Shown here: piece after piece, positions 45,091 through 53,646 of the stretch | Layout: the number at the start of each line of letters is the position of its first letter | How positions within the stretch are numbered: the first letter of the stretch is position 1 | Assembly: GCA_951812305.1 (NCBI GenBank) | Contig: CATOSB010000004.1 | Span: 124,001 to 188,000, forward strand | DNA length: 64,000 nt | Reading direction: 5' to 3' | Origin: an uncultured Paracoccaceae bacterium | GTDB lineage: Bacteria > Pseudomonadota > Alphaproteobacteria > Rhodobacterales > Rhodobacteraceae | Notes under the pieces: model-generated | The model's input: the letters and a program-made list of their open reading frames with translations, nothing else | The model's database searches: none | Told to the model about the DNA's origin: nothing | Made by a program: the position numbers and the translations under genes

Positions 45091-46200
45091 ATGAACAAAG
45101 CACTTTATGTGGGCCTGGATGTCCACAAGGATACGATTGCGGTAGCTGTCGCAGAGGATGGCCGCAGTGGCGAGATCAGGTTCCATGGGGCCATCGTCAA
45201 CTCAGCGGATGCGGTGCTGCGACTCACCAAGACCTTGACGAAAAACGGGCACATCCCGTCCTTTTGCTATGAAGCCGGGCCTTGTGGATACGGCCTTCAC
45301 CGACATCTAACGAAGCTCGGGTTCGAGTGTGCTGTGATCGCCCCTTCAATGATTCCGCGCAAGACAGGGGACCGGGTCAAAACGGATCGGCGAGATGCAG
45401 AGATGCTCGCCCGGTTATGGCGGGCGGGCGAATTGACTGCAATTTGGACCCCGGATGAGGAACAGGAAGCGATGCGCGATCTGATCCGAACTCGAAAGCA
45501 AGCGGTCGATGCGATGAAGGCAGCAAAGCAGCAGCTTCTCAGTTTCCTTCTGCGTCATGGTTTGCGCTATGAGAGTGGCCACTACTGGACACAGCGCCAC
45601 CGCCGCTGGTTGGCAGAATTGCGCCGGTTTCGTTTTTCACACCAGCAACTGGCATTTGAGGAACTCAAGCGCGCAATTGATCAGGCCGAAGTCCGCGTTG
45701 CGACACTGGATCAGGTTATTGAAGGGGCCATTCCGAGTTGGCATTTTGCCCCAGTGGTTGATGCGTTGCGTGCTCTGCGCGGGGTCAACACCACCATCGC
45801 CGCAACCGTGGTGGCCGAGATCGGCGATATCACCCGGTTCGAAAATCCGCGACAACTCATGGCGTGGCTGGGCCTCGTGCCGAGCGAGCATTCCAGCGGA
45901 AATACAACGCGGCGTGGACGGTTGACGAGAACCGGCAATGCTCTGGCCCCCACAATGCTCGTGGAAGCAGGTTGGTCATACCGACACCCGCCCAAGGAGG
46001 GGCATCCGTATCTGAAGCGTTCGGCGCACCTGCCCCAAGAGATCAAAGACATCGGGTGGAAGGCGCAGATCCGCCTCTACAAACGATATCGACACCTGTC
46101 GAATGCAGGCAAGCCTCAACCACGAGTGCTGGCCGCGATCGCCCGTGAACTGGCCGGCTTCATCTGGGACATCGCCCGAAAAACGCCTTTGGCGGCCTGA
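45091..46200 (+). CDS. IS110-family DEDD transposase/recombinase
   Basis: This is a 369-residue protein. The N-terminal RuvC-like domain has YVGLDVHKDTIAVAV, CYEAGPCGYGLHR and KTDRRDAEMLARLWRAG. The C-terminal Tnp20 domain has LRGVNTTIAATVVAEIGD, GLVPSEHSSGNTTRRG and LVEAGWSYRH. The DEDD acids are present. Such enzymes work with an RNA guide coded in the element. Intact. Confidence 0.93.
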   Translation: MNKALYVGLDVHKDTIAVAVAEDGRSGEIRFHGAIVNSADAVLRLTKTLTKNGHIPSFCYEAGPCGYGLHRHLTKLGFECAVIAPSMIPRKTGDRVKTDRRDAEMLARLWRAGELTAIWTPDEEQEAMRDLIRTRKQAVDAMKAAKQQLLSFLLRHGLRYESGHYWTQRHRRWLAELRRFRFSHQQLAFEELKRAIDQAEVRVATLDQVIEGAIPSWHFAPVVDALRALRGVNTTIAATVVAEIGDITRFENPRQLMAWLGLVPSEHSSGNTTRRGRLTRTGNALAPTMLVEAGWSYRHPPKEGHPYLKRSAHLPQEIKDIGWKAQIRLYKRYRHLSNAGKPQPRVLAAIARELAGFIWDIARKTPLAA

Positions 46201-46469
46201 TCGAAGCACACAAGCTGCCTGTGCAGCTCGCTGGAGATGGCGGCCAATGATAGGGAAATCCTCGGAGGGCGTTGGGACAAACATCCGTCCTTAGAGAGAG
46301 GCAATCCCGCATCGTATTCGGCAAGGCGGTATCCAATCCGCGGATAAGAGCATGATAACCATCGGTTCGGCCGACCGTCTCCAGCGCCTGTACAGGTTAC
46401 AGACTTTGACCATTCCGCGCCAGCGGGGTAGTCTCATCGTGTCGGGAAACTCAAAAACGCTCATAAGAA
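46201..46469 (+). ncRNA. predicted guide (bridge/seek) RNA region of the IS1111-like element
   Basis: For IS1111-type elements the guide RNA is encoded in the long non-coding end after the transposase gene. This 269-base stretch has no frame and several inverted segments. TTAGAG (46291-46296) and GTGTC (46439-46443) match bases of the insertion target TTAG/AGTGTC and might be parts of guide loops, but short matches can be chance. Confidence 0.45.
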
Positions 46470-46987
46470 AGTGTCAGAAAACGCTTGCTCCTCGGCTTGC
46501 GTCTTCGCGCTGTTCAGCCGCTCTATCAAATTGCGGCTTTCCTTCATCACCGCCTCTTTAGCTTCCACCAGATACAGCATCTCGATGGTCAAATCGGTGG
46601 CCGGAAAGTCGCGTGCGCCAAGATCAAAATGCACCACCGCTTCGGCGGCGGCGATGCCGAAAGACAGGTTGATCAACAACCCCGACTGATCGGGCAAGGG
46701 GATGCACAACCCCTTGAATGGCACGTCGGGTTGGTCACGCAGCCACAGGCGCAGTGGCCCGGGTCCATAAAGGCGCAGATCCTTGATGTTGCGAATATTG
46801 CGCGGGCGGCGCAGCTCAAACACCTCCAGAAACCTGTGCCCTGTAAGCCCGTCGTCAGGGCGCAGTTTTTCAAGCGTGCGGGCGGAATGGCGGATATGAC
46901 CGGTGGCCGAGACAATCATGTGCATCGGCATCAACCGGTCCAGCATTTCGGTGGACAGGCCGACAAGTTCATTCGGCGCAAGTGCGT

Positions 46988-47575
46988 TCATGCAGACTGC
47001 GCGATCAGATCGAAATCACGCCCTTCCGAGAATTCCTCTTCGAAAACTTCGATGGATAAGGTCTCAACCCCATCGCGTCGCCCCTGATATTCCAGCAAAA
47101 CCAGCGCGCCGTAATCATCTGCCATTGCCCGCAAGACTCCCAACAACACATGCGCGAAGCCCGCGAACCGATGCGTGACCAAAAGCGTGAAGGCCACGGC
47201 AGAATGGTCGCGGATTTCCAATGTCGGCAAGATCAGGTCGTTCACCGCAAGCCTTGCACGATCTGGCATCTCCTCCAGCGAATGAAGGAATTCGACAAAG
47301 CTGTCGCCACCAAATCGTAGTAATCGCCGCAACCCCTGCGTCGTGGGGTGCGTTACAAGAAAAGTACCCAGATCCTCCAGAACAGTGTCGCGCGGATTAC
47401 CTGTCTGCTTTGCTGCGGCAAGAAGCATATCTTCGGTCAGATCGTCGTCGTAGTTCAAAAGGGATTCAAACCGATCCGCGCCAAACCCGGCATTTGCTGC
47501 AATGGCCGCCCAGGCCTCTTCGCCATAAGTTTCCCGCAGAAAACATTGGATGGATCGGTTTATCAGTCCGTGCAT
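46988..47575 (-). CDS. H-NOX (heme NO-binding) domain protein
   Basis: This is a 195-residue protein from MHGLINRSIQCFLRETYGEEAW, the standard H-NOX opening. LEDLGTFLVTHP and LRFGGDSFVEFLHSLEEMP follow. By eye the proximal heme His position falls on Pro104 (EEMPD where ..LH.. is usual), with a His at 98. The Y-x-S-x-R motif appears as LVTHR. The partner is the HNOBA-GGDEF gene, overlapping by 4 bases, so NO or redox control of cyclic-di-GMP is likely. I recall a comparable pair studied in Dinoroseobacter shibae. IS66 lies 41 bases upstream of this start. Confidence 0.85.
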   Translation of the reverse strand: MHGLINRSIQCFLRETYGEEAWAAIAANAGFGADRFESLLNYDDDLTEDMLLAAAKQTGNPRDTVLEDLGTFLVTHPTTQGLRRLLRFGGDSFVEFLHSLEEMPDRARLAVNDLILPTLEIRDHSAVAFTLLVTHRFAGFAHVLLGVLRAMADDYGALVLLEYQGRRDGVETLSIEVFEEEFSEGRDFDLIAQSA

Positions 47576-47616
47576 TTGCACCCACGCGGTGTTGACTTGG
47601 GTGATCTAATTTGAAG

Positions 47617-49217
47617 GTAACTCCCAAGCACCCCCCACGTTTGAGTGTTATTGTCAGTTTTATGGTGAGTCGAATTTGCCATTTTGCGCGTGTTTTTTTT
47701 CTTTCTTGTCTGAATTCTGTGGCGCCGGGTTGATTTCTCTGAATCAGTGGTGGGATGGATCAGGTTGCCGCCCTTGAACAACTTCTCGCCACGGCTCTGC
47801 GTCGGATCGCTGAGCTTGAAGCTGCGTTGGCGAGCATGGCGGAAGAGATCACGGACCTGCGCCGACAGTTGGCCAAGAACAGCAGCAATAGCAGCAAGCC
47901 CCCTTCAAGTGATGGCCTGAAGAAGCCAGCCCCGCGCAGCCTGCGTGGCAAATCCGGAAAGAAAAGTGGCGGCCAAGTTGGCCACCGGGGCGACACCCTG
48001 CGCCAGACGTCAACACCCGACTTTGTCGAACGGCATGAGGCGACGCATTGCAGCGCCTGTCAGAGCGCCCTGACGGCGGAGATGGTGAAAGGGATCGAGA
48101 AGCGTCAGGTGTTCGACTTGCCTGCGCCACGCCTGGAGGTCACCGAGCATCAGGCGGCGGTTTATTGTTGCGACCATTGTCGAGCCACGACGACGGCTGG
48201 CTTTCCCGATGGCGTGGCCGCGCATGTGCAATATGGCACGCGCATGCGGGCAGTGGCGGTCTATTGCAATGTTCAGCAGCTGATACCCGAGGATCGGGTC
48301 TGCCAGCTTATGCGCGACCTGTTTGGGGCCACCAGCTTGTGCGCGGCCAGCGTGACCAACTGGACGCGCGGCGCGGCAAATAAGATGGGTGTCGTGGTTG
48401 AACACATTCTCGCCCGGCTTGCCGAAGGCGGCGTTCGGCATCTGGACGAGACCGGACTTCGTGTTGCCGGCAAGCTGCACTGGCTGCACACGATCTGCGA
48501 TACCGCCTTCACCCATTACCGCATCAGCGCCAAACGCGGTGCTGTTCCAACCTTCCTGACCGGCGGGACGATCATTCATGATCACTGGAAACCCTACTAC
48601 GCCCATATGAGCGGAGTGGACGCCCACGCCCTCTGCGGGGCGCATCACTTGCGCGAACTCAAGGCCATCGAAGAGATCGAAAAAGAGCCTTGGGCGACGG
48701 AGATGAGCGCAGTGCTTCATAGCGCCAATCAGCTCAGATGCGCGGCTCAGGATCAAGGCGAGACCGAACTCCCGGAACTGGTTCGCCAGGGTATAGTCAC
48801 CAGATACATGGCGATCCTCGCCAAGGGGCTCGCCTTCCACGAACGCCGGCCCCCGCTGGCCAAAAGCCCCGGCACCCGCGGCCGAAAAGCCAGGCGGCCA
48901 GGCCACAACCTGCTCCTCCGCCTGCGTGACTACCGCGATGACGTTTTGCGATTCATCGCCGACTTCGCGGTCCCATTCACAAACAATCAGGCCGAACAGG
49001 ACCTGCGCATGATGAAGCTGCGCATGAAAATCTCGGGCACCTTCCGCACCCTCGAGGGCGCGCGGGTCTTCGCCGACATCAGGTCCGTCATCTCGACGGC
49101 CAGAAAACACCGGTTCAACATCCTGGAAATCCTGACCCTGTCACCACCTCAGATCATCGCACGGCTCTGACGGAACAAAACCCCGCAACCCTATCGGACA
49201 GGGTGCTTGGGAGTTAC
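47617..49217 (+). mobile_element. IS66-family element, second copy
   Basis: It is 1601 bp with ends GTAACTCCCAAGCACC and flanking duplication ATTTGAAG (47609-47616 and 49218-49225). Almost identical to 15726-17327 but inverted relative to it. It separates the H-NOX gene from its natural upstream region. Confidence 0.93.
47755..49170 (+). CDS. IS66-family transposase (TnpC), second copy
   Basis: This is a 471-residue protein with the same organisation as the first copy: coiled coil, SNSSKPPSSDG, HCSACQSAL, HLDETGLRV, NNQAEQDLRMMKLRMK. It has one visible substitution (ERRPPL for ERQPPL). Intact, so recent transposition is likely. Confidence 0.95.
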   Translation: MDQVAALEQLLATALRRIAELEAALASMAEEITDLRRQLAKNSSNSSKPPSSDGLKKPAPRSLRGKSGKKSGGQVGHRGDTLRQTSTPDFVERHEATHCSACQSALTAEMVKGIEKRQVFDLPAPRLEVTEHQAAVYCCDHCRATTTAGFPDGVAAHVQYGTRMRAVAVYCNVQQLIPEDRVCQLMRDLFGATSLCAASVTNWTRGAANKMGVVVEHILARLAEGGVRHLDETGLRVAGKLHWLHTICDTAFTHYRISAKRGAVPTFLTGGTIIHDHWKPYYAHMSGVDAHALCGAHHLRELKAIEEIEKEPWATEMSAVLHSANQLRCAAQDQGETELPELVRQGIVTRYMAILAKGLAFHERRPPLAKSPGTRGRKARRPGHNLLLRLRDYRDDVLRFIADFAVPFTNNQAEQDLRMMKLRMKISGTFRTLEGARVFADIRSVISTARKHRFNILEILTLSPPQIIARL

Positions 49218-49225
49218 ATTTGAAG

Positions 49226-49322
49226 ACCGTTAACAATTTACAAACCGCCTTATTTGAATGGCGCGACGCGCTTTAAAAAGTCGATAAAATTCTGCGGGAA
49301 TTTGGATGATAGCCTGCAACCT
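49226..49322. other. short intergenic remnant of the H-NOX upstream region
   Basis: About 100 bases between the IS66 duplication and the glycosyltransferase stop. Before IS66 inserted, this was directly upstream of the H-NOX gene. On the minus strand it contains TTGTTAAC, resembling half of an FNR/DNR-type box. No gene seen. Confidence 0.3.
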
Positions 49323-50159
49323 TTACGAAAGAGGCTCGGCCCGGGCTGCAATCCCGTATTCTGTCCAGACTGTGCCGTTGCGCCGTGCCGCGATTATTTT
49401 TGCGCGCTGCCGGCGTGCCAATTCCGGATTGGCATAGTTTCTGGGGTGATCCAGATGCAGAATCGGCGCAGTATAGCGCAGATGCCGCCCCACAATGCCC
49501 GCATTGGCAAGCCGAATGCCGAATTCCTTGTCTTCACCGCCCCAGACCATCGTTTCGTCAAACCCGTTGACCCGCATAACGGCCTCGCGAAAAACAGAGG
49601 CATTGGCGCCGCAAAACGTTCGCCGCACGGGCGACAGCATTTCCAAAATATTGCCGATGGTTTTTGATACAGTGCTAGACTTTAGCCGCGGTGAAAGGCG
49701 ATCCGCAGCGCCGACCTGATCTAACCAGTCAGATTGAAAAACCAATCCCGAAGCAATATCTTCCTCCATCACTCGATCCGCCGCATCCGCTGACAGACGC
49801 ACCATGCTACCACAGCAATACCGCGCCGGATTGGCCAGTTCCAAATGCCGCGCGACAAATCCTGGCGACAACAGGCAATCGCCGTCTGTAAAGATCAGAT
49901 AGTCTGCGTCAGATCGCGCCACCGCCGTATTCAGGATCACCGTTTTTCGGAACCCCTGATCCTCGTGCCATACATGGCTGATCGGAAGATCAGTGTGTGT
50001 GTTCGCGAAACTTTCCAGCATCTCGCGCGTTTCCACGCCCGAGCCGTCATCCGCCACGCAAACCAGATCCGGGCGCTGGCTTTGCGCCAGGACGCTCAAC
50101 AGGGTCATCCGCAATGAGTTCGGCGAATTATAGGTGGATATTATAAGCTCGGACTTCAT
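49323..50159 (-). CDS. family 2 glycosyltransferase
   Basis: This is a 278-residue protein from MKSELIISTYNSPNSL. The GT-A nucleotide-binding strand ends VADDGSG, the D-x-D is in FTDGDCLL, and the C-terminal galactosyltransferase-like segment reads RTFCGANASVF..VNGFDETMVWGGEDKEFGIRL. Likely adds a sugar to a surface glycan; acceptor unknown. Near but not within the capsule locus. Confidence 0.88.
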   Translation of the reverse strand: MKSELIISTYNSPNSLRMTLLSVLAQSQRPDLVCVADDGSGVETREMLESFANTHTDLPISHVWHEDQGFRKTVILNTAVARSDADYLIFTDGDCLLSPGFVARHLELANPARYCCGSMVRLSADAADRVMEEDIASGLVFQSDWLDQVGAADRLSPRLKSSTVSKTIGNILEMLSPVRRTFCGANASVFREAVMRVNGFDETMVWGGEDKEFGIRLANAGIVGRHLRYTAPILHLDHPRNYANPELARRQRAKIIAARRNGTVWTEYGIAARAEPLS

Positions 50160-50240
50160 GGCCGCTTGATAACCGCAAATTCTTCGATCGGAAATCCCGT
50201 TCGCTTGCACGAAAGGCCTCATTACACTAGGCCAAAACCC

Positions 50241-50711
50241 ATGAGCGGCAAAATCGCAGGGATATTTATCGTGAGCGCGGCTTTGATCGGCGGTATCGCC
50301 CTATATTATTTGCAGCTTTATGCATTCTACGACGAGGTGCCCGCCGGCGACCTGGAAATTCAGCTGACGCTGGTTGCAACGGGCGATGCCGAAGCGATCG
50401 ACGCAACGGACATTCAGGCGATAGATGCCAATTCTTCACCGATACGGTATCGCGCATGTTTTGTGACGAGCCACTCTCAGGCCATGCTGACCGAAACCTT
50501 TCAGGTTTACGAGGGTGCTGTGCCACTGACCGCGCCGGGCTGGTTTGATTGTTTCGACGCCGAAGAAATCGGTGAGGCATTGGAAAACGATCTGGCCATC
50601 GCTTACCTTTCTGTCGCCGACGTTCATGACGGTATCGACCGCGTGGCCGCCATTTTCGATGACGGGCGCGGGTTTGTCTGGCACCAGTTGAACGAGGACT
50701 TTCAGGATTGA
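50241..50711 (+). CDS. DUF6446 family membrane-anchored protein
   Basis: This is a 156-residue protein from MSGKIAGIFIVSAALIGGIALYY, with a single N-terminal helix and a periplasmic part containing CFVTSHSQAMLTETFQVYEGA and APGWFDCFDAEEIG. This matches DUF6446 proteins that in Rhodobacteraceae usually accompany the glycyl-tRNA synthetase genes, as here (glyS downstream). Function unknown. Confidence 0.7.
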   Translation: MSGKIAGIFIVSAALIGGIALYYLQLYAFYDEVPAGDLEIQLTLVATGDAEAIDATDIQAIDANSSPIRYRACFVTSHSQAMLTETFQVYEGAVPLTAPGWFDCFDAEEIGEALENDLAIAYLSVADVHDGIDRVAAIFDDGRGFVWHQLNEDFQD

Positions 50712-50714
50712 TCC

Positions 50715-51374
50715 ATGCCCGCCGCGCGTGACCCCGCAGAGGCCCGCCGATTGCACCGGCAACGTGTACAAGCGCGCGCCGACGGACTGTTAAAAGGCGT
50801 TCTCAGCCAACTGCGACGCGGCGACCTTGCAATTGATTGTGGGGCGAATGTCGGGTCGATCACAACCCAACTGGCAGCGACAGGCGCGGATGTCATCGCC
50901 TATGAACCCGACCCTGTTGCGTTTGACGCTTTGACTACTGCCATGGACGGGCGCGCAAACGTCACATTGATGAAGGCCGCCGTCGGGATCGAAAACGGCA
51001 AGGCCTCTTTGTTTCGGGGCGAGGGGTTTGACAACAATCCGGTCGCTGCCTCTCGCCGTTCGACAATCCTGCCGGGCGCCAACCGTGTCGATCAGTCCGA
51101 CGCGCTCGACGTTTCAGTGGTCAGCCTGCCGGAAAAGCTGACCAAATGGGTGGCGGAACGAGGAGAGATTGCATTTCTCAAGCTTGATATCGAAGGCGCC
51201 GAACTGGATATCCTGACCGAAATGCTGCGCCTAGACCTCTTCGATCATGTGCGCATCACAGTGGCGGAGCTTCACGGTTACAAGTTCCCCACCCTGAAGC
51301 CAGAATTTCAGGCCCTGCGCGAAACCTTGTCAAAGAAATTCCCGCCGACCCGCGTATTTCTGGACTGGATCTGA
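50715..51374 (+). CDS. FkbM-family methyltransferase
   Basis: This is a 219-residue SAM-dependent enzyme. Motif I is AIDCGANVGSIT, the acidic strand end is IAYEPDPVAF, and the FkbM-type FLKLDIEGAELDIL segment is present. It starts 3 bases after the DUF6446 stop and precedes glyS. FkbM enzymes methylate sugar or polyketide hydroxyls; the substrate is not evident. Confidence 0.85.
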   Translation: MPAARDPAEARRLHRQRVQARADGLLKGVLSQLRRGDLAIDCGANVGSITTQLAATGADVIAYEPDPVAFDALTTAMDGRANVTLMKAAVGIENGKASLFRGEGFDNNPVAASRRSTILPGANRVDQSDALDVSVVSLPEKLTKWVAERGEIAFLKLDIEGAELDILTEMLRLDLFDHVRITVAELHGYKFPTLKPEFQALRETLSKKFPPTRVFLDWI

Positions 51375-51437
51375 CGCCCCCCTTGCACCCATGCCCCTCT
51401 CGTGTAGGAAACGCGGCAACCTGTTAGGACCGTCGCC

Positions 51438-53549
51438 ATGCCCGACCTGCTGATCGAACTTTTCTCAGAAGAAATCCCTGCCCGGATGCAAAAACGCGCG
51501 GGCGAAGATTTGCAGAAGCTCGTCACAAATGGTCTGGTCGATGCGGGCCTGAACTATGCCTCTGCCGCTGCCTTCACCACGCCGCGACGCCTGACACTGA
51601 CTGTTGAGGGTTTGCTGGGTGAAAGCCCCGCCACGCGCGAAGAACGCAAAGGCCCGCGTACAGATGCACCCGACAAGGCACTGGATGGCTTCCTGCGTTC
51701 CACGGGCCTGACCAAAGACAAGCTAGAGGCGCGCGACGACAAGAAGGGCCAGGTCTGGTTCGCTGTCATAGACAAACCTGGCCGCGCCGCCGAAGAGATC
51801 ATCGCCGAGGTGCTGGAAGCCACCATCCGCAATTTCCCCTGGCCCAAATCCATGCGCTGGGGGGCAGGGGCTTTGCGCTGGGTGCGCCCGCTGCACTCGA
51901 TCCTCTGCATTCTCAGCGACGAGGAAGGCGCGCGGGTCGTGCCGATGGAGATCGACGGCATCGCCGCCGGGAACACGACCAAAGGCCACCGTTTCCTTTC
52001 CAACGGGCATATCGCGGTTTCGTCATTTGACGACTATGAATCCAAGTTGAAAGCCGCCCATGTCATCCTGCGCACCCACGAGCGGGCCGATCACATCTGG
52101 CAGGACGCCACCAATCTGGCCTTTGCTCAGGGTCTGGAGGTGGTGGAGGACAAGGGCCTTCTGGCCGAGGTTGCGGGCCTTGTGGAATGGCCCGTCGTTC
52201 TGATGGGCAATATTGGCGCGGATTTCCTCGACCTGCCGCCCGAGGTCCTGCAAACTTCCATGAAAGAGCACCAGAAATTTTTCTCTGTCCGCAACCCCAA
52301 GACGGGGCGCATCGAAAAATTCATCACAGTCGCCAATACTGAGGCCGCCGACAACGGGGTAACGATCCTTGCGGGCAACCAAAAGGTCCTCGCCGCCCGC
52401 CTCAGCGACGCGAAATTCTTCTGGGAAAACGACCTGCGCGTGGCGCGCGACGAAAAGATGGCCCCGTGGCTCGCCAAGCTGGAAAACGTCACCTTCCACG
52501 CCAAGCTGGGCAGCCAGGCCGAACGCATCACCCGCATCGCCGCGCTCGCCCGCGAAATCGCCCCCACGGTCGGCGCCAACGCGCAAGCCGCCGAGCAGGC
52601 CGCCAAAATCGCCAAGGCCGACCTTTCCAGCGAAATGGTCAACGAATTCCCCGAACTGCAGGGCATTATGGGCAACTACTACGCCCAAGCGGCAGGTTTC
52701 CCGGCGGACATCGCCACCGCCGCCCAACACCACTACGCCCCCCTCGGCCCCTCCGACGATGTGCCGACCGATCCGGTATCTGTCGCCGTCGCGCTGGCCG
52801 ACAAGATCGACACCCTGACCGGCTTCTGGGCCATCGACGAGAAACCCACCGGCTCAAAAGACCCCTACGCTCTACGCCGCGCCGCGTTAGGGGTTATTCG
52901 GTTGGTTTTGGGGAACAGTTTTCGTATTTCATTGCTTGAAATGATCGTGTCTGGGTTGACAAAAAATGGCGCAGCGCGCCCTAACACCGATGATCCAGAC
53001 GACTTTGCGGGTCTTGACAACGATTTCAATCTTCAGCGTTTTCTCCACGACCGCCTCAAGGTCCATCTCCGCGACGAGGGCATCCGCCACGATGTCATCG
53101 ACGCCTCCCTCGCCATGCCCAATTCCGACGACCTGACCCTTCTCGTCAAACGCGCCCGCGCGCTGTCGGAAACTCTGAAAACCGACGACGGCGCCAACCT
53201 GATCCAGGGCTTCAAACGCGCCAACAATATCCTGACGCAAGCCGAGGAGGCCGACGGCGTCGAATACAGCTATGGCCCAGACTCGAAACTGGCCGAAGAC
53301 CCGGCAGAAACTGTGCTCTTCACCGCGCTCGACAAGGCCGAGGCTGAAATCGCGCCCGCAATGGAAACCGAAGACTTCACCACCGCTATGTCAGAAATGG
53401 CCGCCCTTCGCGCGCCCATCGACGCCTTTTTCGAAGCCGTCCAGATCAACACCGACAACCAGATCCTGCGCCGCAACCGCCTGAACCTCCTCCACCGCAT
53501 CCGCGCCACCTGCGCGCAGGTCGCGGACCTCACCAAACTCGAAGGCTAA
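51438..53549 (+). CDS. glyS: glycyl-tRNA synthetase beta subunit
   Basis: This is a 703-residue protein, the normal size for GlyS. It begins MPDLLIELFSEEIPARMQ and has MRWGAGALRWVRPLHSI, KEHQKFFSV.. and the C-terminal anticodon-binding region ILRRNRLNLLHRI. It works with the alpha subunit (GlyQ) in an alpha2-beta2 enzyme to charge tRNA-Gly. glyQ is not adjacent in this window. Confidence 0.97.
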   Translation: MPDLLIELFSEEIPARMQKRAGEDLQKLVTNGLVDAGLNYASAAAFTTPRRLTLTVEGLLGESPATREERKGPRTDAPDKALDGFLRSTGLTKDKLEARDDKKGQVWFAVIDKPGRAAEEIIAEVLEATIRNFPWPKSMRWGAGALRWVRPLHSILCILSDEEGARVVPMEIDGIAAGNTTKGHRFLSNGHIAVSSFDDYESKLKAAHVILRTHERADHIWQDATNLAFAQGLEVVEDKGLLAEVAGLVEWPVVLMGNIGADFLDLPPEVLQTSMKEHQKFFSVRNPKTGRIEKFITVANTEAADNGVTILAGNQKVLAARLSDAKFFWENDLRVARDEKMAPWLAKLENVTFHAKLGSQAERITRIAALAREIAPTVGANAQAAEQAAKIAKADLSSEMVNEFPELQGIMGNYYAQAAGFPADIATAAQHHYAPLGPSDDVPTDPVSVAVALADKIDTLTGFWAIDEKPTGSKDPYALRRAALGVIRLVLGNSFRISLLEMIVSGLTKNGAARPNTDDPDDFAGLDNDFNLQRFLHDRLKVHLRDEGIRHDVIDASLAMPNSDDLTLLVKRARALSETLKTDDGANLIQGFKRANNILTQAEEADGVEYSYGPDSKLAEDPAETVLFTALDKAEAEIAPAMETEDFTTAMSEMAALRAPIDAFFEAVQINTDNQILRRNRLNLLHRIRATCAQVADLTKLEG

Positions 53550-53583
53550 CCTCTTCTTCTTGGTCCCAAATACGGCGGGGGGT

Positions 53584-53603
53584 CTGGGGGGCTGGCCCCC
53601 CAG
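53584..53603 (+). terminator. strong hairpin after glyS
   Basis: CTGGGGGG-CTGG-CCCCCCAG forms an 8-bp GC stem 35 bases after the glyS stop. No T run follows, so it may act as a pause or end-stabilising hairpin. A second small palindrome, ATTGGC-GCA-GCCAAT, follows. Confidence 0.5.
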
Positions 53604-53646
53604 TTGGTCGGATTGGCGCAGCCAATTCGAAACCCACTCCTGAATA

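Larger units (their letters stand above)
45007..46469 (+). mobile_element. IS110-family element, IS1111-like
   Basis: It is 1463 bp without target duplication. Subterminal inverted repeats ATGAGCGTTTTT (5 bases in at the left) and AAAAACGCTCAT (5 bases from the right) fit the IS1111 subgroup. The left non-coding end is 84 bases and the right 269. The target reads CCCTGTTAG/AGTGTCAG. Tips may be off by a base or two. Confidence 0.85.
44491..46991 (-). pseudogene. HNOBA-GGDEF diguanylate cyclase interrupted by IS110
   Basis: The 5' piece (46991-46470) starts MNALAPNELVGLSTEMLDRL and carries the H-NOX-associated sensor domain plus a coiled coil (ESRNLIERLNSAKTQAEEQ). The 3' piece (45006-44491) carries the cyclase with LTGLKNRRAM, an RGGD inhibitory site, RFGGDEFVLIF and a final IGIAIS. 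Joining them gives 345 residues with an intact DTLTGL motif, exactly where the element sits. As found, the cyclase domain is detached from its sensor. The start overlaps the H-NOX stop (ATGA). Confidence 0.88.
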
